Notes: generated by a model from the letters alone, not told the origin. DNA of 64,000 nucleotides from an uncultured Planctomycetia bacterium (GCA_937871505.1 CALMPF010000035.1:40102-104101); one strand, 5' to 3'. Shown: positions 1-11,123, counted from the first letter of the stretch. Numbers and translations: made by a program.

Positions 1-8
1 GACGCAGC

Positions 9-716
9 ATGGATCAACAGCGCAGTCCATCTCTGGGAGACACCGCTCGACATGGCGCCCGGGCCGATCGCGGTGCCGCGCCGACCCGCGCGCTCATCGT
101 GTCGATCGCCGGCGCGGCGTACGCCGTCGCGATCGAGGAGATCGTCGAGGTCCTTCCGATGGTCGAGTCGCGGCCGATCCCGGCGGCGCCGAGCTGGCTG
201 CTCGGCGCCATCAATCGCCGCGGCCGGCTTCTGCCGCTGATCGACGGCGGCCTGCTGCTCGGCGGCGCTGCGGTCGAACCCCGCCGATCATCACGCGTGG
301 TGCTGATCCGCGTCGACGAAGCAGCGGAGCGGATCGTCGGGCTCCTCGTCGAGGCGACGGGTGCGCTCGCCGAGATCGACTTCTCCGCGCCAGGGACCCA
401 CCCCGGCCTGGCGGTCGAGGGCGGTGAGCATCTGGGAGCGCTGGCACCCGCGCCGGCGGGGCCGGTCCAGTCGCTTCGGCTGTCGCGAGCGCTCGGCGCC
501 GACGGCTGGCGCGCCCTCTTCGGTCGCATCGACGGCGACGGCGGGAGCGACGGCGGGGAAGGGGCCTTCGCAGAGGCGACGGCCGCGGCCGACAATGACC
601 GCGGGTCGGCGAGCGCCCCGGCGGAGGATCAGCGGTCGGCTTCAACGATGGCCGACGCAAGCGCGGCGGAGGGCGCTCGGTCGCCGAGCGCCGATTCGAA
701 GGAGATCGGCCGATGA
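9..716 (+). CDS. CheW-like adaptor, WspB position
   Basis: Predicted coupling protein that links a chemoreceptor to the CheA kinase at the cytoplasmic membrane. The CheW fold is visible at about residues 27-165 (an N-terminal strand with YAVAIEEIVEVLP, then WLLGAINRRGRLLPLID, the typical CheW hydrophobic core). The last 60 residues are Ala/Ser/Asp-rich and probably disordered. It is the first gene of the operon in this window; the ATG at 9 sits at the edge, so a receptor gene (WspA equivalent) would be expected just upstream, outside the window. Its stop overlaps the start of the CheR gene (ATGA), indicating translational coupling. Confident as a CheW-domain protein; the WspB assignment rests on gene order. 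Confidence 0.88.
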   Translation: MDQQRSPSLGDTARHGARADRGAAPTRALIVSIAGAAYAVAIEEIVEVLPMVESRPIPAAPSWLLGAINRRGRLLPLIDGGLLLGGAAVEPRRSSRVVLIRVDEAAERIVGLLVEATGALAEIDFSAPGTHPGLAVEGGEHLGALAPAPAGPVQSLRLSRALGADGWRALFGRIDGDGGSDGGEGAFAEATAAADNDRGSASAPAEDQRSASTMADASAAEGARSPSADSKEIGR

Positions 717-2050
717 GCGCCGCGGCGATCCGCGCATGGCTGCTCAGGCACACGCCGCTGGCTGAGGACCTGCTCGCGGGCCGGGCATTCGAGGAGACGA
801 TCCGGGCGCGGCGGATCGCCCTTGGCGACGGCGATGAGCGGGCCTACCTGCGGCGGCTCGAGGCCGACGCCGACGAGTCGATCCGGCTCCAGGTCGCCTT
901 CGCCGTGCCGGAGACCTGGCTCTTCCGCTATCGGGCGAGCTTCGACTGGCTGCGCGGGCATCTGCTCGGGCTTCGCGCCGCCGGCCTGACCAGCTTGCGC
1001 GTGCTCTGCGCTCCCTGCGCTCGCGGCGCCGAGGCGTACTCGATGGCGGCGACCGCGGCTGCCGCGGAGTTCACCTTCGCGGCGATCGAGGTGACGGCGA
1101 TCGACCTCGCCGAGTCCCACCTCGAGGTGGCGCGCCGGGGCGTCGCGCCTCTGTCGGCGCTGCGCGAGTCGATGCCCGAGTGGGCGAGCTCGTTCTTCGT
1201 CGCCGATCCGCGGAACGGAGTGGCCCTCAGGCCCGAGCTGCTGGCCCGGATTCGATTCGTCCAAGCGGATCTCGTCGCGGCGGCGGACCCGATCGCCGGG
1301 ACCTTCGACGTGGTCGCCTGCCGCAACCTCCTCATCTATCTCGGCCGCGGCGCCCGTGAGCGGCTCGTCGAGCGGCTTCGCCGCTGGACCTCCAGCGAGG
1401 GCGTCCTGCTCGTCGGCCACGCCGACGCGGCCGGCGTGCTCTCCGCGCGCTTCGAGACAGTGGATCATCGCGCCTTCGCCTGGCGCCCGCGAGCATCCGC
1501 GGCGGTCCCGCGTCGCGCCGCCGAGGGCGGCGGGACGACCTCCCAGCGCTACCTCCCTCGTTCGGAAGCGCCTGCCGAAGCCCGCGCGGGCGTTCCTGCG
1601 AGGCCGCGGGATGCCGTCACGGCCCCGGAGTCGAGCCGCCCGGCCGCGACGACGAAGATCGCATCGGGCGAGCCGCGCGGCGGGCGCTCCGGCGCAGCGG
1701 GCGCACCGCCCGATCGCGACGGCGCCGAGCGGACGTTCCGCGCCGCATTGGCGAGCGGTCGCCCGGCGGAGGTCGTCGCGGCCGCCGAAGCGCTCCTGCG
1801 CATCAAGCCCGATGCCGTCGATGCGCTGCTCGCGCTCGCCAGGGTCCGACTGCCCGACGACCGCTCCGGTGCGGAGTCGCTCTACCGACGCGCGCTGTAC
1901 CTTGAGCCAGGCTGCGAGCCGGCGCTGCTCGGCCTCGCGACGCTTCTCGATCACGATGGCCGCCACGCCGAGGCGGAGCGGCTGCGCCGCCGCGCGCTCA
2001 GGACTCACCTGGCGAGTGCCGAGCGAGCCGCCGACGCTGAGACCCGATGA
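713..2050 (+). CDS. CheR methyltransferase with C-terminal TPR, WspC-like
   Basis: Predicted SAM-dependent methyltransferase that methylates glutamates of the cognate receptor to set adaptation. Seen in the sequence: VPETWLFRY at residues 65-73 (the CheR substrate-side motif), the SAM-binding loop APCARGAEAYSMA at about 100-112, and CRNLLIYL at 203-210. A Pro/Ala/Arg-rich linker (about 260-340) precedes tetratricopeptide-like helices at about 345-430. CheR fused to TPR is the architecture of WspC rather than of flagellar-type CheR. It overlaps the CheW gene by 4 nt, and a 93-nt gap separates it from the second CheW gene. Confidence 0.9.
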   Translation: MSAAAIRAWLLRHTPLAEDLLAGRAFEETIRARRIALGDGDERAYLRRLEADADESIRLQVAFAVPETWLFRYRASFDWLRGHLLGLRAAGLTSLRVLCAPCARGAEAYSMAATAAAAEFTFAAIEVTAIDLAESHLEVARRGVAPLSALRESMPEWASSFFVADPRNGVALRPELLARIRFVQADLVAAADPIAGTFDVVACRNLLIYLGRGARERLVERLRRWTSSEGVLLVGHADAAGVLSARFETVDHRAFAWRPRASAAVPRRAAEGGGTTSQRYLPRSEAPAEARAGVPARPRDAVTAPESSRPAATTKIASGEPRGGRSGAAGAPPDRDGAERTFRAALASGRPAEVVAAAEALLRIKPDAVDALLALARVRLPDDRSGAESLYRRALYLEPGCEPALLGLATLLDHDGRHAEAERLRRRALRTHLASAERAADAETR

Positions 2051-2143
2051 GGCTCCCCGGCACCGATCGAGCAACGTGCTCATAATGGCGATGGCCGCCG
2101 CGCCAGAGGCCGCTCGCCGCACCGATCAGCGCATCCCTCCGGA

Positions 2144-2767
2144 ATGGACCGCTCCTCCCAGAATGCCCCGTCTCCTCGCTCGCGCCTCGATGCGCCGGCG
2201 GTGGATCCGGACAACGCGGCGACCGGGCCGGACGGCGCGGAGTACCTCGCGCGGAGGCTCTCCGCAGACGAGATCGCCGAACAGACTCGCCGGGTCGCCG
2301 AGCCTGCGGGTCGCACCATGGCCGAGCCGGTCACGCTTCTGGTGATGCAACTCGGCGCGGAGCGGCTCGCGATGCCCGCCATCGATGCTCGGCGCGTGGT
2401 GCGGAGGGCTCCGGTGCGACGCGTGCCGCATCGGATGAGCCCCTTCTTCGCAGGCCTCTGCGCCGTCGATGGCCGGCTCGTTCCGGCGGCGAACCTCCGC
2501 AGGCTCCTCGAGCTTCAGGAGACCCAGCTCCCGGCCGGAGCCGCGCGGACGATCGTCTTCGGCGACCAGCGCGGCGACTGGGCCGTCGAGGTCGATCGCG
2601 TCGAAGGCGTCCGCCGCGCCGACCTTTCCAGCTTCGTCGAGCCCCCTGCCACGGTCGCTCTCACCATGGGCCGCTATATCCGCGCCCTGGGCGAGTTCGG
2701 CGGCGCCCGCGGCGCCGTGCTCGACACCGGGCGGGTGCTTTCCGCCTTCGCCGGAGCCCTTCGGTGA
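2144..2767 (+). CDS. CheW-like adaptor, WspD position
   Basis: Second CheW-domain protein of the operon, lying between CheR and CheA exactly as WspD does. The N-terminal 60 residues are polar and variable. The CheW domain spans about 61-205, with LVMQLGAERLAMPAIDARRV, PFFAGLCAVDGRLVPAANL and ADLSSFVEPP. Its stop overlaps the GTG start of the CheA gene (GTGA at 2764-2767), so the two are likely translationally coupled. Two different CheW proteins in one operon is unusual for flagellar systems but standard for Wsp-type systems. The start at 2144 is the most upstream in-frame ATG; an internal start is possible. Confidence 0.85.
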   Translation: MDRSSQNAPSPRSRLDAPAVDPDNAATGPDGAEYLARRLSADEIAEQTRRVAEPAGRTMAEPVTLLVMQLGAERLAMPAIDARRVVRRAPVRRVPHRMSPFFAGLCAVDGRLVPAANLRRLLELQETQLPAGAARTIVFGDQRGDWAVEVDRVEGVRRADLSSFVEPPATVALTMGRYIRALGEFGGARGAVLDTGRVLSAFAGALR

Positions 2768-5211
2768 GCGGATTCTCGCTCTTCGATCTCTTCCGCGAGG
2801 ATGCCTCGACCCAGCTCGCCGTCCTCAACGACGGACTCCTGAGCCTTGAGCGCGATCCCGCCGGCACGGCCCTGATCGAGCCCCTGATGCGCGCGGCGCA
2901 CTCGATCAAGGGCGCTGCCCGGATCGTCAACCTGGCGCCGGTCGTCGAAGTCGCCCACGCGATGGAGGACGTGCTCGTCGCGGCGCAGCGCGGCCAGGAG
3001 AAGCTCGGCGCGGCGCGGATCGACCAGCTCCTCCGCGCAACCGACCTGCTGGCCGCGGCGGCAGCCCTCGACGGCGATTCGATCGCCGGTTGGTGCGAGG
3101 CGCACCGAGACGCCGTCGCCTCGATCACCGCCGAGCTCCACGCGCCCGCTCCGGCGGGCGCAGCCGCGGGGGCGATGCCTGCCACCGCCCCATCGACGTC
3201 GGCGCCGCGCTCGGCCGGCCTTGAAGCGCCGGGCCCCGCTGCGGCGGGCGCCGCCGCAACGGAGTCCCGCGCATCCGCGGCCGCCGCATCCGTCGCCGCG
3301 TCAGAGGAACCCTCCGGGAATCCCGGGTCGGCCGTCCCGGTGGGTCCGGTGGTTCCGGCCGTCTCGGTGGATCCCTTCGGGGCGGCTCCCGTCGCGGAGG
3401 CTCCCTCGGCAAGGATGCCGCCGCAGGAGGCTCCGGCCGCGCCGGCCCCGGGGGGCTTCTCGTCCGCGCGCGGCAGCGAGGCGGTTCGGGTCGCAGCCGA
3501 TCGACTCGAGCGGATCATGCAGCTCGCTGGAGAGATCATGGTCGCAGGGCGGCAGATGGACTCGATGCGGCAGGACGTGCTCGGCATCAGGCGCACGCTC
3601 GGCGACGCCGAGGACGCCATCGGGGCGCTCCGGCAGGCGACCTCGCGCGAGGCCGACCAGGCGCGCGATGCGCTCGCCATGGCGGTGGGCGCCGCGCAAC
3701 TGGATGTCCGCAGCCATCTCGAGGCGGTCGAGACGCTCACGCGCAGAACGGAGGAGCTCTCGGCATCGCTCTACAACGCGGCGCTCGGAAGCAGGCTGCG
3801 GCCCTTCGGCGACATCGCGGGGGGGTTCCCGCGGATGGTCCGCGACATCGCGCGGCAGCTCGGGAAGCGCGTCAGGCTGGAGATCCAGGGAGAGCAGGTC
3901 GCGGTCGATCGCGAGCTGCTCGCGCGGATCGAGGCGCCGCTGAGCCACCTGCTGCGGAACGCGCTCGACCACGGCGTCGAGCCGCCGGAGGCGCGCGAGG
4001 CCGCGGGCAAGTCGCCCGAGGCGCGCATCCTCCTCGAGGCGCGGCATCATGCGGGGCGGCTGATGATCCGCGTCGTCGATGACGGCCGCGGGATCGACGT
4101 CGAGGCAGTCCGGCGCCGCGCGGTCGAGCGCGGACTCGCTCCCGCCGATCTCGCCGCCGGACTTGGCGAGCGCGAGGTGCTCGAGTTCCTGTTCCTTCCG
4201 GCGTTCTCGACCGCGACGCAGGTCAGCGAGATCTCGGGGCGGGGAGTCGGGCTGGACATCGTGCAGACGATGGCTCACGAGGTCGGAGGCAGCGCCCGCG
4301 TGGAGACGCGGGCCGGCGAGGGAAGCACCTTCACGCTCGTGCTTCCAGTGGCCGTCTCGGTGCTGCGGGCCGCCATCGCCGAGATCGCCGGAGAGCCCTT
4401 CGCCTTCCCGCTCGCGCGGCTCTCCCGCGTGGTGCGCTTCTCGATCGAGGAGCTCTCGACCGTGCAGGGAAGGGAGCAGATCCTCCTCGAAGGCCGTTCG
4501 ATCGGGCTCGTCAGCGCCGCCGAGCTGCTGGAGCTCGCGCCCGCGCGCGATGCCGCGGGTTCAAGGCAGGATCGCTTCGCGATCGTCCTCGAAGATGACG
4601 GCGCCCGCTTCGGACTCGTGGTCGATCAGCTCCTGGGCGAGGAGGATCTCGTGGTGCGGACGCTGGATCCGCGCCTGGGGAAGGTGCCGCATGTGCTCGC
4701 GGGCGCCATGCTCGAGCGCGGCGATCCGTGCCTGATCCTCGACGTGGAGGACCTCGTCGCCTCGCTCCGCCAGCTCCTGCTCGAAGGGCGCCGCATCGGG
4801 ATGTCGAGAGCGGATGCGGGCGATCGCTCGAAGCGCCGACGGATCCTCGTCGTGGACGACTCGGCGACGGTCCGCGAGGTCGAGCGGCAGCTTCTGGTCC
4901 GCGAGGGGTATGTCGTCGAGACCGCGGTCGATGGCGTCGACGGGTGGAACTCGCTCTCCGTCGGCCAGTTCGATCTGCTGGTGACCGACGTCGACATGCC
5001 GCGGCTGAACGGCATCGAGCTGGTGCGCCGAGTGCGCGCCGACGACCGCCTTCGCCGGCTGCCCGTGGTCATCGTCAGCTATAAGGACCGCGAGGAGGAC
5101 CGGCTTCGAGGTCTCGAGGTCGGCGCCGACGCATACCTCACCAAGGGGAGCTTCCAGGACGAGACCTTCGCGTCGACCATCCGCGATCTCGTGGGAGGCG
5201 CCGAGGCGTGA
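2764..5211 (+). CDS. Hybrid histidine kinase CheA-REC, WspE-like
   Basis: Predicted central kinase of the chemosensory array. Domain order: HPt with the phosphoacceptor His46 in [12 protein letters not shown]; a long Ala/Pro-rich linker (about 125-235); P3 dimerisation helices; HATPase with N-box [12 protein letters not shown] from residue 395, DDGRGID from 439 and GRGVGLDIV around 492; a CheW-like regulatory domain (about 530-675); and a C-terminal receiver with acidic DD in ILVVDDS and predicted phosphoacceptor Asp742 in [11 protein letters not shown]. No separate P2 domain is evident. The fused receiver and the motif [10 protein letters not shown] are typical of WspE. It starts with GTG overlapping the upstream stop, and its own stop overlaps the CheB start. 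Confidence 0.93.
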   Translation: MSGFSLFDLFREDASTQLAVLNDGLLSLERDPAGTALIEPLMRAAHSIKGAARIVNLAPVVEVAHAMEDVLVAAQRGQEKLGAARIDQLLRATDLLAAAAALDGDSIAGWCEAHRDAVASITAELHAPAPAGAAAGAMPATAPSTSAPRSAGLEAPGPAAAGAAATESRASAAAASVAASEEPSGNPGSAVPVGPVVPAVSVDPFGAAPVAEAPSARMPPQEAPAAPAPGGFSSARGSEAVRVAADRLERIMQLAGEIMVAGRQMDSMRQDVLGIRRTLGDAEDAIGALRQATSREADQARDALAMAVGAAQLDVRSHLEAVETLTRRTEELSASLYNAALGSRLRPFGDIAGGFPRMVRDIARQLGKRVRLEIQGEQVAVDRELLARIEAPLSHLLRNALDHGVEPPEAREAAGKSPEARILLEARHHAGRLMIRVVDDGRGIDVEAVRRRAVERGLAPADLAAGLGEREVLEFLFLPAFSTATQVSEISGRGVGLDIVQTMAHEVGGSARVETRAGEGSTFTLVLPVAVSVLRAAIAEIAGEPFAFPLARLSRVVRFSIEELSTVQGREQILLEGRSIGLVSAAELLELAPARDAAGSRQDRFAIVLEDDGARFGLVVDQLLGEEDLVVRTLDPRLGKVPHVLAGAMLERGDPCLILDVEDLVASLRQLLLEGRRIGMSRADAGDRSKRRRILVVDDSATVREVERQLLVREGYVVETAVDGVDGWNSLSVGQFDLLVTDVDMPRLNGIELVRRVRADDRLRRLPVVIVSYKDREEDRLRGLEVGADAYLTKGSFQDETFASTIRDLVGGAEA

Positions 5212-6356
5212 GGGTCGCCGTCGTCAACGACCTTCGGATCGCCACCGAGGCGCTGGTCCGTTCGCTCCGAGGAGGCGGGCACGAGATCGCGTGGACTGCG
5301 GCGGACGGAGTCGAGGCGGTCGAGCGCTGCGCCGCGGACAGGCCGGACCTCGTGCTCATGGATCTCATCATGCCGGTGATGGACGGCGTCGAGGCGACGC
5401 GGCGGATCATGGGAGGGTCCCCGTGCCCGATCCTGGTCGTGACCGCGACGGTCTCCGGCAATGCGACCCGCGTCTACGAAGCGCTGGGCGCCGGCGCCCT
5501 CGACGCGGTCGACACGCCGGTGCTCGGTCCCGCCGGGGACGTCTCGGGAGCGGCACCTCTGCTCCGGCGAATCGAGCTGGTCGCGCGGATCGCAGCGGAG
5601 ACGGCGCCTGCGGCGGGCGGGGCATCGGCGGTCTCTTCGCCGCCGCAGGCCTCCGCGCAGCAGAGCGCGCTCGCGGCGCCGCCGCGATCGGTGAGACCGC
5701 AGCGCCCCGCTGCGGAGGCGGCGCCGCACGCCGGTGGTGCGTCGCGGCCGCAGGGATCCCCGCCGCCGCTGCCGCCGATCGTCGCCATCGGCACCTCGAC
5801 TGGCGGCCCGCAGGCGATGGCGCGGGTCCTCGGGGCGCTTCCCGCTCCGCTTCCCTGCGCGGTCGTCGCGGTCCAGCACATCGGCGCTCCGTTCGCGGCG
5901 GGGCTCGTCGAGTGGCTCGGGCGCGAGATCCGCCGGCCCGTGCGGCTGGCAGAGGAGGGCCGGACGATCGAGCGCGGGACGGTCCTGCTTCCCCCGGGCG
6001 ATCGGCACCTGACGGTCGCCCCTGACGGCACCCTTCGCACGCGGTCGACCCCGGAGAGCCTCCATCGTCCGAGCGTCGATGAGCTCTTCAAGAGCCTCGC
6101 GGCGCTGCCGAATGCGGGAGTCGCGGTGCTCATGACCGGCATGGGAAGCGACGGCGCGGCAGGCCTCGCGGCGCTGCGCAGCGCGCGTTGGTGGACGATC
6201 GCGCAGGACGAGGCCACCAGCGTCGTCTGGGGAATGCCGCAGGCGGCGATCCGCCTCGGCGCAGCGTGCGAGGTGCTGCCGCTCGAGGGCATCGCCTCCG
6301 CCATCGAGCGCGCGCTCGCGCGCCAGGCCGGTACTGTCCGACGAGGAGCCCCCTGA
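5208..6356 (+). CDS. CheB methylesterase response regulator, WspF-like
   Basis: Predicted receptor methylesterase/deamidase that removes methyl groups once phosphorylated by the CheA kinase. The N-terminal receiver has predicted phosphoacceptor Asp52 in [12 protein letters not shown]. The C-terminal catalytic domain has Ser197 in [10 protein letters not shown], His224 in VAVQHI and Asp315 in [11 protein letters not shown], matching the spacing of the CheB Ser-His-Asp triad. The linker (about 135-185) is Ala/Pro-rich. In Wsp systems loss of WspF locks signalling on, so this is the likely brake on the downstream PP2C regulator. GTG start overlapping the preceding stop; only one base separates it from the next gene. 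Confidence 0.93.
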   Translation: MRVAVVNDLRIATEALVRSLRGGGHEIAWTAADGVEAVERCAADRPDLVLMDLIMPVMDGVEATRRIMGGSPCPILVVTATVSGNATRVYEALGAGALDAVDTPVLGPAGDVSGAAPLLRRIELVARIAAETAPAAGGASAVSSPPQASAQQSALAAPPRSVRPQRPAAEAAPHAGGASRPQGSPPPLPPIVAIGTSTGGPQAMARVLGALPAPLPCAVVAVQHIGAPFAAGLVEWLGREIRRPVRLAEEGRTIERGTVLLPPGDRHLTVAPDGTLRTRSTPESLHRPSVDELFKSLAALPNAGVAVLMTGMGSDGAAGLAALRSARWWTIAQDEATSVVWGMPQAAIRLGAACEVLPLEGIASAIERALARQAGTVRRGAP

Positions 6357-6357
6357 G

Positions 6358-7536
6358 ATGTCCAGCGATTCGACGCCCGTGAGCCCGACAATCGTCCTGC
6401 TCGTCGACGACCAGCCCATCGTCGGGGAGGCGGTGCGACGGATGCTCGCCGCCGATCCGTCGATCGCCTTTCACTTCTGCCGCGATCCGCGCGAGGCGAT
6501 CGAGACCGCGACGCGCGTCCGGCCGACGGTGATCCTCCAGGATCTCGTGATGCCCGAGATCGACGGTCTCGACCTCGTGACCGAGTACCGCCGGACCGAA
6601 GTCGCACGCGAGGTGCCGCTGATCGTCCTCTCCTCGCGCGAGGAGGCGACGACCAAGGCGGAGGCGTTCGCGCGGGGGGCGAACGACTATCTCGTCAAGC
6701 TGCCGGACCCCATCGAGCTCCTGGCTCGCGTGCGGCATCACTCGCGCGGCTACACGGCGCTGCTTGAGCGGAACGCTGCGTTCGCCGCGCTGGAGTCGAG
6801 CCGAAAGCACCTCGCCGACGAGATCGACCGCGCCGCCGAGTACGTCCGCTCCCTGCTCGATCCGCCCATCTCCGGGAGGGTCGGGGTGCGCTGGACCTTC
6901 CTGCCGTCGTCGTCGCTCGGCGGCGACTGCTTCGGATACCGGTGGATCGACAACGACCGCTTCGCGATCTTCATCCTCGATGTCTGCGGCCACGGCGTGG
7001 GTCCCGCGCTCCTGGGGGTGACGGCGCTGAACGACATCCGCGCCGCGATCGCCGATCCGGCCATGGGAAGCGATCCGGCGGCGCTGCTCGCGAGGATCAA
7101 CGAGGCGTTTCCGATGCGGCGGCATCGGAACATGTACTTCACGATGTGGTACGGCGTGGTCGACCGCGGCGCGGGGACGCTGACCTATTCGGGCGCTGCC
7201 CATCCGCCGGCGGTCCTTTTCCGCGCCGGGCGTGCAGAGTACGAGCGACTCGACTCCGACGGCCTGCCGATCGGGGTGGCTCCCTCGCCGGAGTCGACCA
7301 ACCGCGCAGTGCCCATCGGCGAGGGAGACTTGCTCTACCTGTACAGCGACGGCGTCTTCGAGATCCAGCAGCGGGATGGCACGATGTGGTCGATGGAGGA
7401 GTTCCTCGAGTTCATGGCGGCGGCGCCGGCGACCGATCGCATCGGGGCGATCGCCGCGCACACACGGGCGATGCTTGATGCGGACGGCTACGCCGACGAC
7501 TTCTCCATCGTCGAGGCGACGATCGGGCCGCGGTGA
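6358..7536 (+). CDS. WspR-type receiver fused to PP2C/SpoIIE phosphatase
   Basis: Predicted output response regulator. The receiver (about 12-135) has the features of WspR receivers: VLLVDDQ, GEAVRR, FHFCRDP, and predicted phosphoacceptor Asp62 in ILQDLVMPEIDG, then NDYLVKLPDPIELLARVRHHSR. A short coiled-coil linker (about 140-170) leads to a PP2C-type serine/threonine phosphatase (about 172-392) in place of GGDEF. The metal-binding aspartates are present: Asp190 in GGDCFGY, Asp208 in ILDVCGHG, Asp331 in YSDGVFE and Asp380/381 in YADDFSI. It probably dephosphorylates an anti-sigma antagonist or similar phosphoprotein in a partner-switching pathway, but no STAS or RsbW-like gene lies in the window. 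Confidence 0.9.
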   Translation: MSSDSTPVSPTIVLLVDDQPIVGEAVRRMLAADPSIAFHFCRDPREAIETATRVRPTVILQDLVMPEIDGLDLVTEYRRTEVAREVPLIVLSSREEATTKAEAFARGANDYLVKLPDPIELLARVRHHSRGYTALLERNAAFAALESSRKHLADEIDRAAEYVRSLLDPPISGRVGVRWTFLPSSSLGGDCFGYRWIDNDRFAIFILDVCGHGVGPALLGVTALNDIRAAIADPAMGSDPAALLARINEAFPMRRHRNMYFTMWYGVVDRGAGTLTYSGAAHPPAVLFRAGRAEYERLDSDGLPIGVAPSPESTNRAVPIGEGDLLYLYSDGVFEIQQRDGTMWSMEEFLEFMAAAPATDRIGAIAAHTRAMLDADGYADDFSIVEATIGPR

Positions 7537-7983
7537 CGCGCGGAGCGGCAGGGGCCTCCGCAACGGAACATCAAGCCAAGGATTCGAGCTTCGCCCGACC
7601 CGGACCTCCGCTCCCAGCCGCCTCGAGCCGGAGCCGCAGGCTGCTCCGGGCTGCGGCGGCATCGAGGACGCCCCGGATGCCCTGAAACAATGCGGGCGAG
7701 AGGGAACCCCAGAGGGGGAGGAGCGGCAGCCGAACAGCCTGACCAAGATCAGGGATCCGAGTCGGATCGCCACCCGAACGGCGGGAGCGCCCAGCGCGAG
7801 CGGATACTCTTGCGCGGCGCAGCGCTCTCTCAGGAGCGCTTGGAAGGTCGGTCGAAGTGATCCGGTCAGCCGCTCAGCAACCTCGCTGAGGTCGCTGCGC
7901 GGCACGCCCTCGCAGCCCATCACGGAGGTCGCTCGGGCTTCCGCGCAGCCGGAAGCCGAGACGCCCACAGAGGAGGCAACCCA
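7537..7983 (+). other. Intergenic region between chemosensory operon and thioredoxin-like gene
   Basis: About 450 bases with no convincing gene. The only notable element is a strong ribosome binding site, GAGGAGG, about 7 nt before the ATG at 7984. A promoter for the thioredoxin-like gene is expected here, but I could not pick a clear -35/-10 pair. Confidence 0.5.
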
Positions 7984-8439
7984 ATGACCCGCGGCACCAG
8001 GCTCATCAGCGGAATCGTCGCTTCTGTTGCGGCGATCGCGACGATCGCGATCGTCGTGGCGAACTCGCCGTCCCGGACCGCGCCCGCCGAGACGCCGCCG
8101 ATCTTCAGCGACCTCACGCTGACGGAGGCGCTGGAGCAGAACCAGAGCGACGGACGAATCCTCTTCGTCAAGGGCACCGCGAAGTGGTGCCCGCCCTGCG
8201 TGCAAATGGACCGCACGTCGCTGCGCGACGACTCCCTCGCGGCGTGGATGAAGGAGCGCGGCACCGCGATTGCGCTCGACGTCGACCGCTCGCCGCAGGA
8301 TGCGCAGCGGCTGGGGATCACAGCCATGCCGACCATGATCGCCTTCCGGGACGGCGTCGAAGTCGGCCGTGCCGTGGGCTTCCGCTCAGGAGCCGACCTC
8401 CTCGCGTGGCTCGAGGGGCTGGATCGCCGGAGTCGATGA
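7984..8439 (+). CDS. Membrane-anchored thioredoxin-like protein
   Basis: Predicted thiol-disulfide oxidoreductase on the outer face of the cytoplasmic membrane. An uncleaved or cleavable hydrophobic segment spans about residues 7-27. The thioredoxin fold follows, with active-site C69-P-P-C72 in AKWCPPC and the cis-proline region ITAMPTMIAFRDG. At 151 residues it is the length of a single thioredoxin domain plus anchor. The CPPC motif and the N-terminal segment suggest a DsbD-gamma- or TlpA-like role rather than a cytoplasmic thioredoxin. A strong Shine-Dalgarno supports the start. It converges with the 16S rRNA gene. Confidence 0.85.
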   Translation: MTRGTRLISGIVASVAAIATIAIVVANSPSRTAPAETPPIFSDLTLTEALEQNQSDGRILFVKGTAKWCPPCVQMDRTSLRDDSLAAWMKERGTAIALDVDRSPQDAQRLGITAMPTMIAFRDGVEVGRAVGFRSGADLLAWLEGLDRRSR

Positions 8440-8540
8440 ACGGCGGCGACGGCCGCGCGCGGTACGCACCCGGGAGCGCCGGCGTGCCCGCAGGCAGTCA
8501 GGAGATCCGAGGACGCGGACGGATGTCCCGGACTCCCGCA

Positions 8541-8570
8541 CCCCGGGCACCCCCGTACCCCCGCACCCCC
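8541..8570 (-). repeat. C-rich tract (G-quadruplex potential on minus strand)
   Basis: Four runs of four or five C on the + strand separated by 3-4 nt, so the minus strand carries four G-runs able to form a G-quadruplex. It lies in the 529-bp non-coding stretch between the thioredoxin-like gene and the 16S 3' end, on the strand from which 16S is transcribed. Function unknown. Confidence 0.45.
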
Positions 8571-8801
8571 ATCCTCCCGAGGCTGGCGCGACCCAGGTGC
8601 CGCATTCGAGCGTGTCGCGCTGAGAGCCTGTGGCGAAAGTGCTTTGGAGGCGAGGGCGAGGAGGAGGCAAACATCGAGGAGCCGCCGCAGCGCAGCATCC
8701 GCAGCGATGCGAGCGAGTTGCGGCGACGGCGAGATTCGCCTGTCCGCTCGTCCGAAGCCCGAATGACCTTCGCCAAAGGCCGCTCGGCAGAGCACCAACG
8801 A

Positions 8802-8830
8802 CAGCAGCCTCGCGATGAACGCGAGGCTGC
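8802..8830 (-). terminator. Hairpin downstream of 16S rRNA
   Basis: A perfect 12-bp inverted repeat (AGCAGCCTCGCG and its complement) with a 5-nt loop, about 140 nt beyond the 16S 3' end. Read on the minus strand it is followed by a modestly U-rich sequence (GTCGTTGG). It could be the intrinsic terminator of the 16S transcript, and may also stop transcription from the thioredoxin-like gene on the other strand. The rest of 8440-8968 shows no gene. Confidence 0.6.
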
Positions 8831-8964
8831 TGGCTATGGAACAGGAACAGTTGGGGTGCCTTTGCCGCACGTCGCCGTGCGGCGCTCCGCTCGAGGGCGG
8901 ACGAGAGACGAGCTGACTTGGTCGCCGATGCAGATCGCTCTGCTTCGACGTCTACTGGATCCCG

Positions 8965-10462
<1,498 letters not shown>

Positions 10463-10861
10463 ATATTCGTTGCACGCACCGCCGCCTCGCGGCGGACGAT
10501 GCGAATGCTTCGATTGAAGGGTCCCGCACGCGGCACCAAAGTGCCTCGGCGGGTTCCTGGCGACCCGGCCATCACCGACGCCTCTCGGCGACGGCACGAC
10601 CGGGTCGGTCTTCGCCGCGCCGTCGTATGACGGACGCGACGCCGGCAGGCGGCTAGACCTGCCGGAATTTACGGACATCACTACCTGACCGGCCAAAGCC
10701 GGTCACGTGGTGATTCCTTGGAATCGACCAATGTATGGCATCACAAGGATGTCCGAAGGACGCCGTCTGTGAGGTCGGCGCCCCGTGGATCCCCCGCCTC
10801 GACCGACGTGTGACCGTCGACCGGTTGGGGACTCATCCTCGCGGCATTCCCAACTGTTCAC

Positions 10862-10874
10862 TTGTCAAAGAAAG
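10862..10874 (-). promoter_or_regulatory. boxA-like antitermination element
   Basis: Read on the minus strand this is CTTTCTTTGACAA, close to the rrn boxA consensus TGCTCTTTAACAA/TGCTCTTTGACAA. It lies in the 16S leader about 90 nt after the predicted promoter, the expected place for NusB/NusE-dependent antitermination. A nusB gene is present at 18191-18664. Confidence 0.55.
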
Positions 10875-10898
10875 CCAGTCGGCGGCGACGGAAGCGCC

Positions 10899-10930
10899 GC
10901 GGGCGAGCCAGTGATTCGGGGCTCGCCCGC
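10899..10930 (-). repeat. Hairpin in 16S leader
   Basis: A perfect 11-bp inverted repeat (gcgggcgagcc and its complement) with a 10-nt loop. It sits about 25-60 nt downstream of the predicted transcription start, just before the boxA-like element. It could be boxB/boxC-like or a processing stem. Confidence 0.5.
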
Positions 10931-10962
10931 TTCGATTCAGTCATCGCTGACTGGGACGGGAC

Positions 10963-10990
10963 AGTATACGCCCGGCGGCGTGCCTGTCAA
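10963..10990 (-). promoter_or_regulatory. Sigma70-type promoter of 16S rRNA
   Basis: On the minus strand: an exact TTGACA (-35, 10985-10990), a 16-bp spacer and TATACT (-10, 10963-10968). Transcription would start near 10956 and run into the 16S leader. This is the best promoter match I found in the window. The spacer is one base shorter than the usual 17. Confidence 0.75.
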
Positions 10991-11123
10991 GACTCCTTCT
11001 ACGTTCTGTGTGCCCGGACGGTTCGATCGCCCCGCCGAGAATCCCCGGAACCGTCCTGACCGCCGGCGATTTCCTGGCCCAAGGGTGGTCACGGAGCCCT
11101 CTCGGGGGCGATTCCCGCTCGAT

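Larger units (their letters stand above)
10463..10957 (-). other. 16S rRNA leader region
   Basis: About 490 nt between the predicted transcription start and the mature 16S 5' end, with no protein gene. It contains several hairpins, including tgaccggc/gccggtca at 10686-10705 and a hairpin at 10899-10930 close to the start of transcription. These are candidates for RNase III processing and antitermination signals. Confidence 0.6.

Noticed and set aside
6130..8205. Long minus-strand open frame under the CheB, PP2C and thioredoxin-like genes, partly covering the 7537-7983 gap
   Set aside because: It is antisense to well-supported genes for most of its length and shows no family motif; long antisense frames are expected at this GC content.
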